Shown: piece by piece, positions 34,029-43,210 of the stretch | How the letters are laid out: every line of letters begins with the position of its first letter | How positions within the stretch are numbered: position 1 is the stretch's first letter | Assembly (NCBI RefSeq): GCF_004346095.1 | Contig: NZ_SLZV01000010.1 | Coordinates: 1 to 64,000 of the forward strand | Source: Faecalimonas umbilicata | GTDB taxonomy: Bacteria; Bacillota; Clostridia; Lachnospirales; Lachnospiraceae | Length of the DNA stretch: 64,000 nucleotides | Reading direction: 5' to 3' | Translations under genes and position numbers: made by a program | The notes under the pieces: generated by a model | Told to the model about the DNA's origin: nothing | Seen by the model: the letters and a program-made list of their open reading frames with translations, nothing else | Database searches by the model: none

Positions 34029-35519
34029 TTAAATCAGTTCATGTTTTTCCACGTTGATTTTTACTGTTCCATCACAACAAAATACAATCTCTTCTGCTTC
34101 CATCGGCGTACAGATCGCTGTGGTAGACACCTGCTCCCCATCGTTAATAAATAATTCTATAGACTGTCTGTCCATAATAAAACGAAGTTTTAAAGGTTCT
34201 TTTTGTTCTGGAAGTTTCCACGCACGCTGACATACGATGTCCCTTGTCACACCGCAGTATGTTCGGTTCACTTCCATTATCTGTTTTTTTCTATAATAAG
34301 TATAACTGGTCGTATATTCTTGATTGTGTGCCAGTTCGATGCAAAATTCATCGAAGACTCCTTCGCAGATTTCCACTGTCAGATCTAAAATCCGCCCTTT
34401 CACTTCATCAAATTGCACCGTACCAGATACTTCCTGATTTTCCAAAAGGCAAGAATTCTTTCGATAGTTTTTCAATTCTTCTACCGGTTTCTGATATAAC
34501 TTTCCATTTACATAATGTAATTCTCTTGGAAGTGTCATCATTCCCTGCCATTTTTGTTCTTCCGGAATTACGCAGGCATCCCAGGATTTCATCCACGCAA
34601 TCAGGATTCTTCTTCCATCCGGCAATTCTGTCGTCTGCGGTGCATAAAAGTCTAATCCATAATCCAATGTTTTCGGCATCTCTTTTTGGAATGTATGTGT
34701 GTTTTCATCGTAATCTCCCACAAAATATACAGAATTATTTCCATTATGAAATTCGTATTTCTGTGCTTTCATATTCTGCGGCGAACAGATTAGAAAATAT
34801 TTTTCATCCAATGCGAAGAAATCCGGACATTCCCACATGGTCCCCACTTTGCCGTCACTGTTTTCTGCCAGTACAGTTTCAAATTTCCAATCTTCTAAAT
34901 TTTTGCTGGAAAAAAGAACAACCTGTCCTTTTTGTTCTGCATTTTTATTCCCTACGATGAGATAATAGGTATCCCCTTTTTTCCATACTTTAGGATCACG
35001 GAAATCAATCCGGCTACAGTTCTCCGGCATCAGTTCTCCAGTCACTACAGGATTTTTAGAAGATTTCTCATAAGAAATTCCATCTCCATATGCAATGCAT
35101 TGATTCTGTCGCTCTTCTTCTCTTCCATCTTCCAGTACTTGTCTGCTCACACCAGTATAGAGAAGCACGTGTTTTCCATTTGCTTCCAGAGCGCTTCCTG
35201 AAAAACATCCCAATGCATCATACTTTTCATCCGGAGCCAACGCCACAGGAAGATTTTCCCATGAAATCATATCCTCGGAGACACTGTGTCCCCAGTGCAT
35301 CGGTCCCCACTCTCTTGTATAAGGATGGTACTGATAAAACAGATGAATTTTCCCATCATAAAATGAAAATCCATTTGGGTCATTCATCCAGCCAATCGGT
35401 GGTGTGATATGAAACACCGGTTTTTCTTCGGAAGAAATCTCATTTTGTCTATTTTTTTCATATTCTCGCGCTCTTTCTAATTTTTCACTCACGCTCTGAT
35501 CACCTGTCTTTCTATTCAT
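34029..35519 (-). CDS. scrB: GH32 beta-fructofuranosidase (sucrose/sucrose-6-P hydrolase)
   Basis: A 496-aa glycoside hydrolase family 32 enzyme cutting terminal fructose from sucrose or short fructans. Nucleophile Asp47 lies in WMNDPNG (residues 44-50), the transition-state stabiliser in FRDPKVW, the acid/base Glu in WECPDFF, and a C-terminal beta-sandwich follows. There is no signal peptide, so it works inside the cell on imported sugar. The transporter is ABC rather than PTS, so unphosphorylated sucrose or fructo-oligosaccharide is the likely substrate. The ATG overlaps the end of the binding-protein gene by 8 bases, indicating coupled translation. Confidence 0.93.
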   Translation of the reverse strand: MNRKTGDQSVSEKLERAREYEKNRQNEISSEEKPVFHITPPIGWMNDPNGFSFYDGKIHLFYQYHPYTREWGPMHWGHSVSEDMISWENLPVALAPDEKYDALGCFSGSALEANGKHVLLYTGVSRQVLEDGREEERQNQCIAYGDGISYEKSSKNPVVTGELMPENCSRIDFRDPKVWKKGDTYYLIVGNKNAEQKGQVVLFSSKNLEDWKFETVLAENSDGKVGTMWECPDFFALDEKYFLICSPQNMKAQKYEFHNGNNSVYFVGDYDENTHTFQKEMPKTLDYGLDFYAPQTTELPDGRRILIAWMKSWDACVIPEEQKWQGMMTLPRELHYVNGKLYQKPVEELKNYRKNSCLLENQEVSGTVQFDEVKGRILDLTVEICEGVFDEFCIELAHNQEYTTSYTYYRKKQIMEVNRTYCGVTRDIVCQRAWKLPEQKEPLKLRFIMDRQSIELFINDGEQVSTTAICTPMEAEEIVFCCDGTVKINVEKHELI

Positions 35520-37185
35520 TCTTTAAGGATTCCTGATATTGATCAAAATATTTCTGCTTGATTTTTAAATAATCGGATAGTCCATACTGCTCCATTTTTT
35601 TCAGATAGCTATCCCACTCTTCTTCAATTCCGCCATTTAAAATCCAGTCTGCTTTTTTCTGTTCTGCATACTTCTTGATATCAGTATCGTACTGAGATAC
35701 TTTATTCGTATCTGCAATGCTCATAAATACATTTGGGTATACATACTTGCTGTTCATGTCCTCCAAGTATACTTCATGCATATTATCGAGACGCCATTTT
35801 GCATCCGTAGGCTGTGTCACATAAGTATCGTAATACTCATTTAATATTGCCAGTGGTCCATTGACCGACTGTGCCTCTCGGACTTCCACCGGAGACTGCT
35901 CTCCAAGGTCCATATGCTTTAACATTTTTTCGCCCTGTGCATTCTCACTCATCTCAAAAATATTAAAGGAATCTTTTTCTCCATAGGTTCCCCAGTTATT
36001 CTGCGGAGACTGTAACGGAGCATACATCTGATCGATCCACGCAGCCGCCAGTGCAGTATTTCGGCAACTTGTTGTCAGTACACAGCGTCCTCTGTCAAAC
36101 CCACTCGTTTCACTGTTATTCTGTCTTGTAATGTTTACCAGTCCTTCTGGGCCTGCGAGCGCTGGCAGCATAACATAGTCCTCATAATTATCAATATTAG
36201 AAATATCCCATGTGAAGCAAAGCCCATAACGATGGCTCTTTCCTTTCGCTACATAAGTAGACCACTCTTGTGTGAAAGCTTCCGGATCGACCAAATCCTG
36301 CTCTACCAGCCCATGCAGCCATTGAATACCTTCTTTATATCCTTCCTGCACAGTGGTATAGATCACTTTTCCTTCATCTGTCACCGCAAAATGATCCCCC
36401 GTGTCCCCATAGCCTTCTCCGAATCCATTGATTAAGATTCCTGGATCCTGATCTCCATTATTGATGATAAAAGACATTGGGATAACATCTCCCTCTATTT
36501 CAAATTCGCTTTCCAAAAGATCTGCATTATCCCGAAAAGCGATCAGTACCTGTTCTAGTTCTTTTGTCGTATCCGGTACTTCCAGTCCTAAAAAATCCAG
36601 CCACTTTTTATTGATATAAGGAATATTGCCAATTGCCTGAATCGCTTCTTTTCCCTCTCCAAGCTGTTCAATCCACGGAAAGGAATAAATATGTCCATCC
36701 GGAGCTGTGCACATTGTTCTGTATTCCGGATACTGTTCAAATACCGCCTGCAAATTAGGCATGTATTTGTCAATCAACTCCTCCAGAGGAATAATGATTC
36801 CTTGTTTTGCATAGCGTAAAAGATCATAATCATTCATCCCCGCATTGAAAAGCCCATCCGGAAGATTTCCAAATTGAGCCAACGCAAGATTTTTCTTATC
36901 TGCAAACTGGTCTGCCACAAAACAGGTCCAGTCAATATGTACGTTCGTCTGTTTCTCCAGTCTTTTGAAGATCTCTCTTTGATTTGGATCTTGTGTAGAA
37001 GTTGCCGGCGCATTGGTAATAAATGACAGTTCCGCTTTTTCTTTTAATGGAAATGCTACTTCTTCCACTGGTGTATCCGGATTGATCTCTGCTTCCATCT
37101 TCTTTCCGTCTCCGCATCCCACAACAGAACATGCAAGCACCAAAGATAATCCTGCTGCAATTACGGTATTCTTCTTTCTTCTCAT
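35512..37185 (-). CDS. sugar-binding lipoprotein of an ABC transporter (CUT1)
   Basis: A 557-aa extracellular solute-binding lipoprotein. The signal peptide ends at lipobox VVGC (residues ~21-24), so the mature N-terminal Cys is lipid-anchored. The body is rich in aromatic residues as in family-1 oligosaccharide binders (YSFPWIEQL, GFGEGYGDTGDHF, NNWGTYGEKDSFN). It delivers sugar to the two permeases encoded upstream. The large size is typical of the LplA/YtcQ-like group. No transporter ATPase is encoded in the operon. Substrate (sucrose, kestose, raffinose-type) is inferred from the GH32 and fructokinase genes. Confidence 0.9.
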   Translation of the reverse strand: MRRKKNTVIAAGLSLVLACSVVGCGDGKKMEAEINPDTPVEEVAFPLKEKAELSFITNAPATSTQDPNQREIFKRLEKQTNVHIDWTCFVADQFADKKNLALAQFGNLPDGLFNAGMNDYDLLRYAKQGIIIPLEELIDKYMPNLQAVFEQYPEYRTMCTAPDGHIYSFPWIEQLGEGKEAIQAIGNIPYINKKWLDFLGLEVPDTTKELEQVLIAFRDNADLLESEFEIEGDVIPMSFIINNGDQDPGILINGFGEGYGDTGDHFAVTDEGKVIYTTVQEGYKEGIQWLHGLVEQDLVDPEAFTQEWSTYVAKGKSHRYGLCFTWDISNIDNYEDYVMLPALAGPEGLVNITRQNNSETSGFDRGRCVLTTSCRNTALAAAWIDQMYAPLQSPQNNWGTYGEKDSFNIFEMSENAQGEKMLKHMDLGEQSPVEVREAQSVNGPLAILNEYYDTYVTQPTDAKWRLDNMHEVYLEDMNSKYVYPNVFMSIADTNKVSQYDTDIKKYAEQKKADWILNGGIEEEWDSYLKKMEQYGLSDYLKIKQKYFDQYQESLKNE

Positions 37186-37196
37186 GCTGCTGCCTC

Positions 37197-38096
37197 CTAA
37201 CCTTTCACTGAACCGACCATAATACCCTGATCAAAATATTTTTGGAAAAATGGGTACATGATCAATAATGGTAAACTTGATACAACGATTGTGGCATATT
37301 TCAATAATTCTGCCACTTTCGCCATCTCTGCCGTACTTTGGATATCCGCGATCATTCCCGGCTGCGGCGTATTCTGCACTAAAATAGACCGAAGCACAAG
37401 CTGCAATGGCTGCAGATCCGCATCATTTAAGTAAATCAATGCATCAAAATAGCTATTCCACATTCCCACAAAAGACCACAATGCCAAAACAGCGATGATC
37501 GGCTTGCAGACTGGAATCATGATTTTAAAGAAATGCTGAAGCTCGCTTGCCCCATCCAGCGCAGATGCTTCCCGCAACTCTTTCGGTATTGATTGATAGT
37601 AAGTTCTTGCAAGAATCATATTCCAAACATTAAATGCCCCCGGAATCAAAATCGCCCAAATCGTATTCACCAGATGTAACTGATTGATCAAAATAAAAGT
37701 CGGAATCAATCCTCCTCCAAAAAACATGGTAATGATGAAAATCACATTAAAAAATCCTCTTCCGACAAAATCTTTTTTTGACATCGGATACGCAGCTAAC
37801 AATGTGATAAACACCGAAATGACTGTAAATGCTGTGGAATAGAAAAAGGAATTGAAAAATCCTCTCCAGATCATCTCATTTTCCAGTACTCTCCGATAGG
37901 CATCTAAGGTCCATTTCTTAAAATCAAAGCTGATTCCCTGACTGTTCAATACATTTGGATCCATAAAAGAAGCTGCTACAACATATACAAGCGGAATGAT
38001 AATCGCAAGTACAAATAAACCTAACGCGAAATATCCAACTCCCAAGATCAGTCTATCTGACATTCCCAGTTTTCTTTTTCTTCCTGTTGCCTTCAT
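37197..38096 (-). CDS. carbohydrate ABC transporter permease (LplC/MalG type)
   Basis: A 299-aa inner-membrane permease with six helices, starting at about residue 13 (LILGVGYFALGLFVLAIIIP). The ATPase-coupling EAA loop reads LREASALDGASELQHFFKIM. The C-terminus ends PFFQKYFDQGIMVGSVKG, typical of this class. It pairs with the upstream permease and the downstream binding lipoprotein. The gap to the lipoprotein gene is 11 bases. The start follows a purine-rich AGGAGGTGC-type site. Confidence 0.94.
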   Translation of the reverse strand: MKATGRKRKLGMSDRLILGVGYFALGLFVLAIIIPLVYVVAASFMDPNVLNSQGISFDFKKWTLDAYRRVLENEMIWRGFFNSFFYSTAFTVISVFITLLAAYPMSKKDFVGRGFFNVIFIITMFFGGGLIPTFILINQLHLVNTIWAILIPGAFNVWNMILARTYYQSIPKELREASALDGASELQHFFKIMIPVCKPIIAVLALWSFVGMWNSYFDALIYLNDADLQPLQLVLRSILVQNTPQPGMIADIQSTAEMAKVAELLKYATIVVSSLPLLIMYPFFQKYFDQGIMVGSVKG

Positions 38097-38107
38097 TTTT
38101 GCACCTC

Positions 38108-39061
38108 CTATAATCCTTCTCCATCATTAAGCTTCTTCACGATCAGATTTACCGCGATCAATAAAATAACATTGATAACCGAGTTGAACAGACCGACCGC
38201 TGTTGAATATCCGTAATCGCCATTCAGCAGACCAATTCGATAAACATATGTTGATAAAATTTCTGATGCCGGAAGATTCATCGAAGTCTGTAATGCATAT
38301 GCCTTTTCAAATCCGATGCTCATAATATTTCCTGCCTGCAAAATAAACTGAATGACAATAATGTTTTTGATGGCCGGAAGTTCTACATAACGAATCTGCT
38401 GAAAAATATTTGCACCATCTACGATTGCCGCCTCCTCTAAATCCTTACTTGCGTTGGAAAGCGCTGCCGTATACATGATCGAAGCCCATCCAGCTCCCTG
38501 CCAGATTCCACTGGCGATATAAATGGTACGAAATGCCTCCGGCATTGCCATCCAGTTTGTGTTGATTCCAAGCACCTGATTGATCGGACCTACCGGTGAC
38601 AAAAACATCCTAACCATACCACAGAGAACGATCACTGAAATGAAATTTGGTGCATAAATCAATAATTGAATATTCTTCCGCAGTCCAACCTTTCGAATCC
38701 GATTTAGCAACAATGCTAAAATAATCGGTACCGGGAATCCCCATAAAAGCCCATATGCACTCAATTTCAATGTGTTCAGCAAATAATTCATAAAATCTGG
38801 TGAAGACAGGAATCTCTTAAAATACTCCAGACCTACCCACTCACTTCCAAAAATCCCTTCGATGACATTGTAATCCTCAAATGCGATCAATACTCCACTC
38901 ATTGGGATATACTTAAAAATAATCGTCAAAAGAAGAGCTGGCATTAAAAAAATCACATACAACTGCCAGTTCTTTCTGACATACGCCAGCTTCTGCCTCA
39001 TTGTCTGCTTTGCAGAAACTGTTTTCTTTCTCGCAAACGTCCTCATGCTTTGTTCCTCCAT
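38108..39061 (-). CDS. carbohydrate ABC transporter permease (LplB/MalF type)
   Basis: A 317-aa permease, first gene of the sugar operon. Helices begin near residue 35 (LYVIFLMPALLLTIIFKYIP). The EAA loop reads LEEAAIVDGANIFQQIRYV. The start was set at 39061 because GAGGAAAAG lies just before it; the longer frame begins at a TTG inside the operator region. It forms the heterodimeric channel with the next permease. The ATPase must come from elsewhere (shared MsmK/MsmX-type ATPase, inference). Transcription starts at 39125-39153 under a LacI-type operator. Confidence 0.93.
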   Translation of the reverse strand: MEEQSMRTFARKKTVSAKQTMRQKLAYVRKNWQLYVIFLMPALLLTIIFKYIPMSGVLIAFEDYNVIEGIFGSEWVGLEYFKRFLSSPDFMNYLLNTLKLSAYGLLWGFPVPIILALLLNRIRKVGLRKNIQLLIYAPNFISVIVLCGMVRMFLSPVGPINQVLGINTNWMAMPEAFRTIYIASGIWQGAGWASIMYTAALSNASKDLEEAAIVDGANIFQQIRYVELPAIKNIIVIQFILQAGNIMSIGFEKAYALQTSMNLPASEILSTYVYRIGLLNGDYGYSTAVGLFNSVINVILLIAVNLIVKKLNDGEGL

Positions 39062-39080
39062 TTTCTTTTCCTCTTTTATA

Positions 39081-39117
39081 AACCGGTTCCGCAACCGATA
39101 AAGTAACCGGTTACTTT
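39081..39117. promoter_or_regulatory. LacI-type operators at the start of the sugar operon
   Basis: A perfect 18-bp palindrome AAAGTAACCGGTTACTTT spans 39100-39117, starting at about +1 of the operon promoter. A second AACCGGTT core lies at 39081-39088 with a half site CAACCG between them. The central CG and 18-bp symmetry are characteristic of LacI-family sites. The regulator gene lies divergently upstream. Confidence 0.85.
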
Positions 39118-39124
39118 TGATTTG

Positions 39125-39153
39125 ATACTACAATAAAATTGCTCCTCTGTCAA
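39125..39153 (-). promoter_or_regulatory. sigma-A promoter of the sugar operon
   Basis: Minus-strand consensus -35 TTGACA (39148-39153), 17 bases, -10 TAGTAT (39125-39130). The RNA would start at about 39118, next to the operator. Confidence 0.85.
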
Positions 39154-39190
39154 CATTTTTTCCAAAAAATCACTCTCTTTTCTCCCACTC

Positions 39191-39222
39191 TAAATAACCG
39201 GTCACTTTACCAGTTATTTTTA
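39191..39222. promoter_or_regulatory. second LacI-type operator, next to the regulator promoter
   Basis: TAAATAACCGGTCACTTT (39191-39208) matches the operon palindrome at most positions, and ACCAGTTATTT follows as a further inverted half. It directly abuts the -35 of the regulator gene, suggesting autoregulation and possible DNA looping over about 90 bp. Confidence 0.75.
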
Positions 39223-39224
39223 AA

Positions 39225-39253
39225 TTGCTTTTTACAGTTGTTCTTGCTATACT
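39225..39253 (+). promoter_or_regulatory. sigma-A promoter of the LacI-type regulator
   Basis: -35 TTGCTT (39225-39230), 17 bases, -10 TATACT (39248-39253). This rules out the upstream ATG at 39225 and supports the start at 39285. Confidence 0.75.
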
Positions 39254-39284
39254 AATGTTAATTTATAGAAAGAGGCGTTTTATT

Positions 39285-40310
39285 ATGAGCAAAAAGAAAG
39301 TCACCTTTGCTGACATTGCAAAATATACCGGATTCTCCAAGACAACTATCTCCAGATATTTTAATGACCCGGATTCCCTGACTCTGGAAAATCAGGAAAA
39401 AATTGCAAAAGCACTGGACGAGCTTGATTATCAGGAAAACAAACTCGCAAAAGTTCTCGCAAATGGAAAGAGTGAATTTGTCGGCATCATTATCCCGAAC
39501 CTTTATCTACACTATTATTCTGAGATGTTGAATCAGCTTTTATCCAGCTACACAGACTACCATTACAAATTTCTTGTATTTGTAAGCAGCGACCAGAAAG
39601 AACTGGAACAACAATATTTAGATGAGCTGATGGCATATAAGATTGAGGGATTGATTGTCTTAAGCCACACGTTTCCTTCAGAAAAACTGGCCTCCTATCA
39701 TATTCCGATCGTTGCTATCGAGCGGGAAGCAGAACATATCTGCAGCGTCAACACTGACAATTATATGGGAGCCGTACAGGCAGCCACTCTCCTGATTCGG
39801 AATCAGTGTGAAATCCTCATTCACGTCAATGTTCCGGTTCCTAAGCAGGTTCCCGCTTACAATCGTATCCGTGGTTTTGAAGATACCTGCATCGAACACC
39901 ATGTTCCTTATGAACTGATGCTGCAAGATCTTGGTTCCACTTATGAGACAACTTACGAAGCAATCAAAAAAGTTTTTGTCAAAATTGACAATGCTTATCC
40001 AGGAAAGAAAAAAGGTGTTTTTCTCGCCAATGATACCTATGCAAATATTTTTCTAAACCTAGTTTTTCAAAAATATGGAACATTACCAGAAGAGTATCAG
40101 ATCATGGGATTTGACAATTCCCCTATTGCGAACGAGGCAATCATCCCTATTTCCACTATCGGACAACAGATCGATCAAATTTCCAAAACAGCTATGGAAC
40201 TTCTGATCCTCCAAATGAACGAGATGAAGAAAAGGCAGCCCGTTCCTTTAAGCGAACCGATTCATAAGCAGATTACTCCTGTTTTGATCCGCCGGAATAC
40301 TACGGATTAA
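39285..40310 (+). CDS. LacI-family transcriptional regulator of the sugar operon
   Basis: A 341-aa repressor. The helix-turn-helix (residues ~5-55) reads VTFADIAKYTGFSKTTISRY, with hinge helix DYQENKLAKVLANGK, followed by a periplasmic-binding-protein-like sensor domain (VGIIIPNLYLHYYSEMLNQL, VAIEREAEHICSVNTDN, IMGFDNSPIANEAIIPISTI). It faces away from the transporter operon, and matching palindromes lie in both promoters. Sucrose, fructose or a phosphorylated product is the likely inducer (inference). The start follows AAAGAGG, after its own promoter. Confidence 0.93.
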   Translation: MSKKKVTFADIAKYTGFSKTTISRYFNDPDSLTLENQEKIAKALDELDYQENKLAKVLANGKSEFVGIIIPNLYLHYYSEMLNQLLSSYTDYHYKFLVFVSSDQKELEQQYLDELMAYKIEGLIVLSHTFPSEKLASYHIPIVAIEREAEHICSVNTDNYMGAVQAATLLIRNQCEILIHVNVPVPKQVPAYNRIRGFEDTCIEHHVPYELMLQDLGSTYETTYEAIKKVFVKIDNAYPGKKKGVFLANDTYANIFLNLVFQKYGTLPEEYQIMGFDNSPIANEAIIPISTIGQQIDQISKTAMELLILQMNEMKKRQPVPLSEPIHKQITPVLIRRNTTD

Positions 40311-40352
40311 ATGCGGTCAAAAAATCTCCTTTGCACAGAAAAGAAAACACTC

Positions 40353-40400
40353 AAAAAGGAACTGTAATACTATTTTCTTAGTACAACAGTTCCTTTTATT
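40353..40400 (+). terminator. intrinsic terminator after the LacI-type regulator
   Basis: AAAAAGGAACTGT (40353-40365) with ACAGTTCCTTTT (40386-40397), then TTATTT. The A-run on the other side may also end the convergent cvfB transcript. Confidence 0.88.
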
Positions 40401-40437
40401 TCGGAGTATTTTACCTATATCAAATCATTTCTTCTGC

Positions 40438-41259
40438 CTATTTCATCACAATGGAATCTTCTTTGATCTCAATCTTTCTCTCCTTAAGCAGTCTTCCCAC
40501 TGCTCTTTTGAATGCATTTTTGCTCATGCCCAGTTCTTTTTTAATCTTTTCTGCGTCTGCTTTATCATTAAACGGCAGCTTTCCATCGCATTTTTTCATA
40601 ATGCCAAGCACATACTCTGCATCTTTATCCATCTGCGCCGGAATTTTCTCGCGGATGCTTAAATCCAGCTTTCCGTCTTCTTTGACCGCAGTAACTCTTC
40701 CAGTCACCTCTGTTCCGACACGGAAATTTTTAAAAACTTCTTTTCTTGGGATCAGCGCAGAATATTTATTATCTACGGCAACAAAGACTCCAAAACGATC
40801 ACTGGTGTCATAGACAATCCCATGTACCATATCATCTTTCTTATACGGAGAATCTGTGCGAAGAAGACCGTATACTTTCATTGTTGCACAAAGTCTCTGA
40901 CTTTTGTCAATATAAAGTGTCACAAGACATTTATCTCCTTTTTCCACTTTTGCTGTCTGTTCTTTAAATGGAAGGAACAGATCCTTTTCCAGTCCCCACG
41001 ACAGAAATGCCCCGAATTTTCCTACATCTGCAACTTCGAGCACTGCCAATTCTCCGACTTTCAATTCCGGCTCATTGGTCGTGGCGATCAGACGGTCGCT
41101 GGAATCCTTATACAGAAAGACCTCAATCGGATCTCCCACTTCAATGTCCTCCGGAACCTGCTTTTTCGGAAGGAGCACTCTTTCTTCATCACTTCCCAAA
41201 TACACTCCAAAATCCACGATTTTTACTACTGTCAATACTTGTTTTTTCCCTAACTGCAT
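40438..41259 (-). CDS. cvfB: CvfB-type S1 RNA-binding protein
   Basis: A 273-aa protein matching CvfB/YitL: three S1-like beta-barrels in tandem (VVKIVDFGVYLGSDEERVLL, VADVGKFGAFLSWGLEKDLF, VYDTSDRFGVFVAVDNKYSA) and a C-terminal winged helix (ELGMSKNAFKRAVGRLLKE). In staphylococci CvfB binds RNA and affects virulence gene expression; the exact role in Clostridia is unknown. The ATG lies two bases from the stop of the thioesterase gene, so the genes are translationally coupled. It is the last gene of a long leftward cluster. Confidence 0.93.
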   Translation of the reverse strand: MQLGKKQVLTVVKIVDFGVYLGSDEERVLLPKKQVPEDIEVGDPIEVFLYKDSSDRLIATTNEPELKVGELAVLEVADVGKFGAFLSWGLEKDLFLPFKEQTAKVEKGDKCLVTLYIDKSQRLCATMKVYGLLRTDSPYKKDDMVHGIVYDTSDRFGVFVAVDNKYSALIPRKEVFKNFRVGTEVTGRVTAVKEDGKLDLSIREKIPAQMDKDAEYVLGIMKKCDGKLPFNDKADAEKIKKELGMSKNAFKRAVGRLLKERKIEIKEDSIVMK

Positions 41260-41260
41260 C

Positions 41261-41983
41261 CTAATTTTCTCCTCTTACTTGCACGATCGCATATGGTCTT
41301 TCCTTTTCATCTCCAAGCACGATCGTTGTGTTGTCTTGTTCCTCTATCATAGACGGATAAATCATATCTCCGTACACTGCTGATTTTTTGTACTCAACCC
41401 TCAGTTCCCTGATCTTAGACGGCGTTCCCATCTCTTCCCAGACATCCAAGGCCATCTGCACATACTGGCTATTGTTCACATGGTGATTCGTATCGATCTG
41501 ATGTCTTCTCACTGGAAATGGCTCGCCCTGCTTTCGTTCTTTTGGCAGAGGGATCTTTCTTCCTGCATATTCCATCGGAAGCGGTTCCTCTGTTCCATAT
41601 CCTGCGATTTCCTGAGGCTGTGGTCTTACCGGACGCCCTTTTTTCAGATCCATGAATACCCATATGGAATAGGCATAAGCGATTTTACTACCTTTTGCAT
41701 CGGTCATCACAAAATTTCTCGTCCCATACAATCCGTCAAATCCGGTCGCGAACGTCTCTACCGTAACTTCCTCACCAAGTTTTGGCCGACGCTCGATCAC
41801 AATCTGCCAGAAAGACAATACCCATGCTTTCTGATGCTCCTCCATATATTCACATCCGACCCCAAGTTCTTCTGACTGGAAGGTACTGCAATCTTGAAAA
41901 TAATTGACAAGATTGGGAATGGTCAGTTTCCTTTCCCCATCGACTTCGCTGTATCTGATCCGTTGTTTCCACTGATATTTCAT
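41261..41983 (-). CDS. acyl-ACP thioesterase
   Basis: A 240-aa double hot-dog enzyme that releases fatty acids from acyl carrier protein. Visible: N-terminal RIRYSEVDGERKLTIPNLVN and FQDCSTFQSEELGVG, RPKLGEEVTVETFATGFDG, and the second half with HQIDTNHHVNNSQYVQMALD, containing the catalytic Asn/His of the FatA/B-like group. No transit or signal sequence. It is translationally coupled to cvfB downstream and lies 16 bases behind the cation transporter. Confidence 0.92.
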   Translation of the reverse strand: MKYQWKQRIRYSEVDGERKLTIPNLVNYFQDCSTFQSEELGVGCEYMEEHQKAWVLSFWQIVIERRPKLGEEVTVETFATGFDGLYGTRNFVMTDAKGSKIAYAYSIWVFMDLKKGRPVRPQPQEIAGYGTEEPLPMEYAGRKIPLPKERKQGEPFPVRRHQIDTNHHVNNSQYVQMALDVWEEMGTPSKIRELRVEYKKSAVYGDMIYPSMIEEQDNTTIVLGDEKERPYAIVQVRGEN

Positions 41984-41998
41984 TTCTCTGCGCCTCTT

Positions 41999-43183
41999 TT
42001 ACTTTTCTTTCTCATTGATAAAACTTGTCTCCACGGTGATCACACACTGGTATCTGGAATCTCTCTCCCGGATACATCTGACAAATAAGTCATGCAGCTC
42101 CCTCTGCTTTGCCTGATCATATTCATGTGGCACTACCATGTCAAAGATCAGATTGATCTGGTCTTTGCCGTCTACCATTCGGAAATCATGGATACTTGCA
42201 TCTACGTCCAGCGACTGCAGCACTTCTTCTGCCATCTTTCTCGCTGCAAGTACTGTCTCATCTTTCGTCTCAACGGGATCCATATGAATGACAAGAAAAA
42301 TGCCAAGCTGCTTGAGCGCATCCCGCTCAATCCGGTCGATCACCTCGTGTGATGCCTCAATGTCTGTATCGTTAGGAACCTCTGCATGGATGGATGCCAT
42401 ACTTTTCCCAGGTCCGTAATTATGTACGATCAAATCATGGCTCCCTACAATCCCATCATACTGCTCTACAAATTTTGTGATCTGTACATAGACTTCCGGG
42501 GAAACCGCTTCTCCGATCAATGGCTCCAGTGTGTCTTTTGCAATGCTGATTCCTGCCCACATCACGACAAGTGACACTCCCAGTCCTACAAATCCATCGA
42601 TATTAATTCCCGTCACTCCAAAAACAATCAGCGAAAGAATCGTCGCTGAAGTTGTGATCACATCTCCGATCGAGTCGGCCGCTGTCGCCAGCATCACCTG
42701 GGAATGGATTCGTTTTCCTAATTTCTTATTGAACATTCCAAGCCACAGCTTGATTCCGACAGAAAGCAATAATATTATAACAGAAATCAACTGAAAGTGC
42801 ATCTCCTGCGGATGCATGATTTTCTGAATCGCATCTTTCAAAAAGGTAAACCCGACCTCAATGACAAGGAAAGATACTACCAGTGCAGAAATATACTCGA
42901 TTCTTCCATGCCCAAACGGGTGATCTTTATCTGCGGGCTTACTTGCGATCCGAACTCCTACAAAGCTTATGATGGAAGATCCCGCATCTGACAGGTTGTT
43001 AAATGCATCTGCCATAACCGAAATACTTCGCAGAACAAACCCGATACTTATTTTTATCAAGAATAATAACACATTACAAAAGATGCCGACGACACTCGCC
43101 AGCATCCCATATCTTGTCCGGACTACGTTGTTTCCTGTCTCTTCATAGTCTTTTACAAATCGTTTTACTAACCAATCGGTCAT
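41999..43183 (-). CDS. cation diffusion facilitator (zinc/iron/manganese efflux)
   Basis: A 394-aa CDF transporter. Six helices lie in residues ~25-215. Metal-binding motifs are ADAFNNLSDAG in helix 2 and ATAADSIGD in helix 5 (the paired Asp sites), plus DHPFGHGRIEY after helix 2. A cytoplasmic C-terminal domain (~215-300) contains VHNYGPGKSMASIHAEVP and metal-site residues, with about 90 extra residues after it. Metal specificity cannot be read with confidence. It lies 28 bases behind spoIIR in the same cluster. Confidence 0.93.
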   Translation of the reverse strand: MTDWLVKRFVKDYEETGNNVVRTRYGMLASVVGIFCNVLLFLIKISIGFVLRSISVMADAFNNLSDAGSSIISFVGVRIASKPADKDHPFGHGRIEYISALVVSFLVIEVGFTFLKDAIQKIMHPQEMHFQLISVIILLLSVGIKLWLGMFNKKLGKRIHSQVMLATAADSIGDVITTSATILSLIVFGVTGINIDGFVGLGVSLVVMWAGISIAKDTLEPLIGEAVSPEVYVQITKFVEQYDGIVGSHDLIVHNYGPGKSMASIHAEVPNDTDIEASHEVIDRIERDALKQLGIFLVIHMDPVETKDETVLAARKMAEEVLQSLDVDASIHDFRMVDGKDQINLIFDMVVPHEYDQAKQRELHDLFVRCIRERDSRYQCVITVETSFINEKEK

Positions 43184-43210
43184 AAAATCCCTCTCTTCTT
43201 TTGCTGTTTT

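Noticed and set aside
35512-35519. Frameshift between the binding lipoprotein and GH32 genes
   Set aside because: The 8-base overlap has a normal stop and a normal start and is typical of coupled translation.
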